Assembly (NCBI GenBank): GCA_002424845.1
Contig: DILD01000086.1
Location: 575-6,487, forward strand
Reading direction: 5' to 3'
Length of the DNA: 5,913 nt
Origin: Thiobacillus denitrificans
Lineage (GTDB): Bacteria; Pseudomonadota; Gammaproteobacteria; Burkholderiales; Thiobacillaceae
Below are positions 5,743 to 5,913 of the stretch, in pieces; position 1 is the stretch's first letter; each line of letters begins with the position of its first letter. The notes under the pieces were generated by a model that had not been told where the DNA came from, made no database searches, and saw only the letters and a program-made list of their open reading frames with translations. Both the position numbers and the translations under genes were made by a program.

Positions 5743-5843
5743 CCGACGACCGGTCCTTGCCGACTCCGGCATGACCAGATGTTGCTGCCTTATGTCGAGC
5801 ATGAAGGGCTGCGTCCCGATGCATTCCTGGGAAACAGATCAGC

Positions 5844-5881
5844 AAAATGGCCCCGCAGATCAATCTGATCTGCGGGGCCAT
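5844..5881 (-). terminator. Intrinsic terminator of a minus-strand gene beyond the right edge
   Basis: Two perfect 16-base arms, 5847-5862 and 5866-5881, are separated by a 3-base loop. The stem is GC-rich (GGCCCCGCAGATC and its complement). On the minus strand it runs into TTTT (5847-5844) and further T-rich sequence, as required for Rho-independent termination. The plus strand has no T run after the stem, so it acts in one direction only. It would shield the ZIP gene promoter, about 100 bases downstream, from read-through. Confidence 0.78.
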
Positions 5882-5913
5882 CGTACGAACCGTGATTCCG
5901 ATGCGGTGCCTGG

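Larger units (their letters stand above)
5704..5913. other. Intergenic region upstream of the ZIP gene
   Basis: About 210 bases with no supported gene. It holds the ZIP gene's probable -10 box (5737-5742) and an intrinsic terminator (5844-5881) on the minus strand. Both short frames that stay open here lack coding support. Nothing could be recognised in the last 30 bases, which may lead into a minus-strand gene beyond the edge. Confidence 0.6.

Noticed and set aside
5801..5913. Plus-strand frame beginning ATG AAG and open to the window edge
   Set aside because: It runs straight through the terminator stem, has no good ribosome binding site, and its 37 residues resemble nothing; 37 open codons are common by chance here.

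Overview
The window looks like chromosomal housekeeping DNA from a betaproteobacterium, probably of the Nitrosomonadales/Thiobacillus-like kind. This rests on how closely the LolC, LolD, RimO and RpfE-type proteins resemble betaproteobacterial versions as I remember them, and on the GC-rich codon third positions; no database search was possible. Seven protein genes fill almost the whole window. No tRNA, rRNA, CRISPR array, insertion sequence, prophage or defence gene was seen.

Layout, left to right. Positions 1-2353 hold three minus-strand genes read right to left: a yjbQ-family gene (1934-2353), lolC (645-1889) and lolD (cut by the left edge). lolC and lolD overlap by 8 bases and encode the membrane and ATPase parts of the lipoprotein-release transporter. 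Positions 2393-3394 hold a plus-strand gene for an RpfE-type protein (COG4255-like, often labelled phosphoglycerate mutase) of unknown function, divergent from yjbQ across only 39 bases. rimO (3411-4742, minus) converges on it with a 16-base gap. A 74-residue small membrane protein (4768-4992, plus) diverges from rimO across 25 bases. It then runs 69 bases antisense into the 3' end of a ZIP-family metal transporter gene (4924-5703, minus). The right end (5704-5913) holds a consensus TATAAT box for the ZIP gene and a strong intrinsic terminator serving a gene beyond the right edge.

The genes do not form one pathway. LolC and LolD act together in envelope biogenesis, RimO modifies ribosomal protein S12, the ZIP protein handles divalent metals, and YjbQ and the RpfE-type protein have no settled role. 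The unusual part is the packing: two divergent gene pairs with spacers of 39 and 25 bases, possible leaderless starts, two lolC/rimO start-codon decisions, and a small protein whose C-terminal tail appears to come entirely from antisense reading of its neighbour. I see no convincing new system here; the RpfE-type protein and the small membrane protein are the least understood items.
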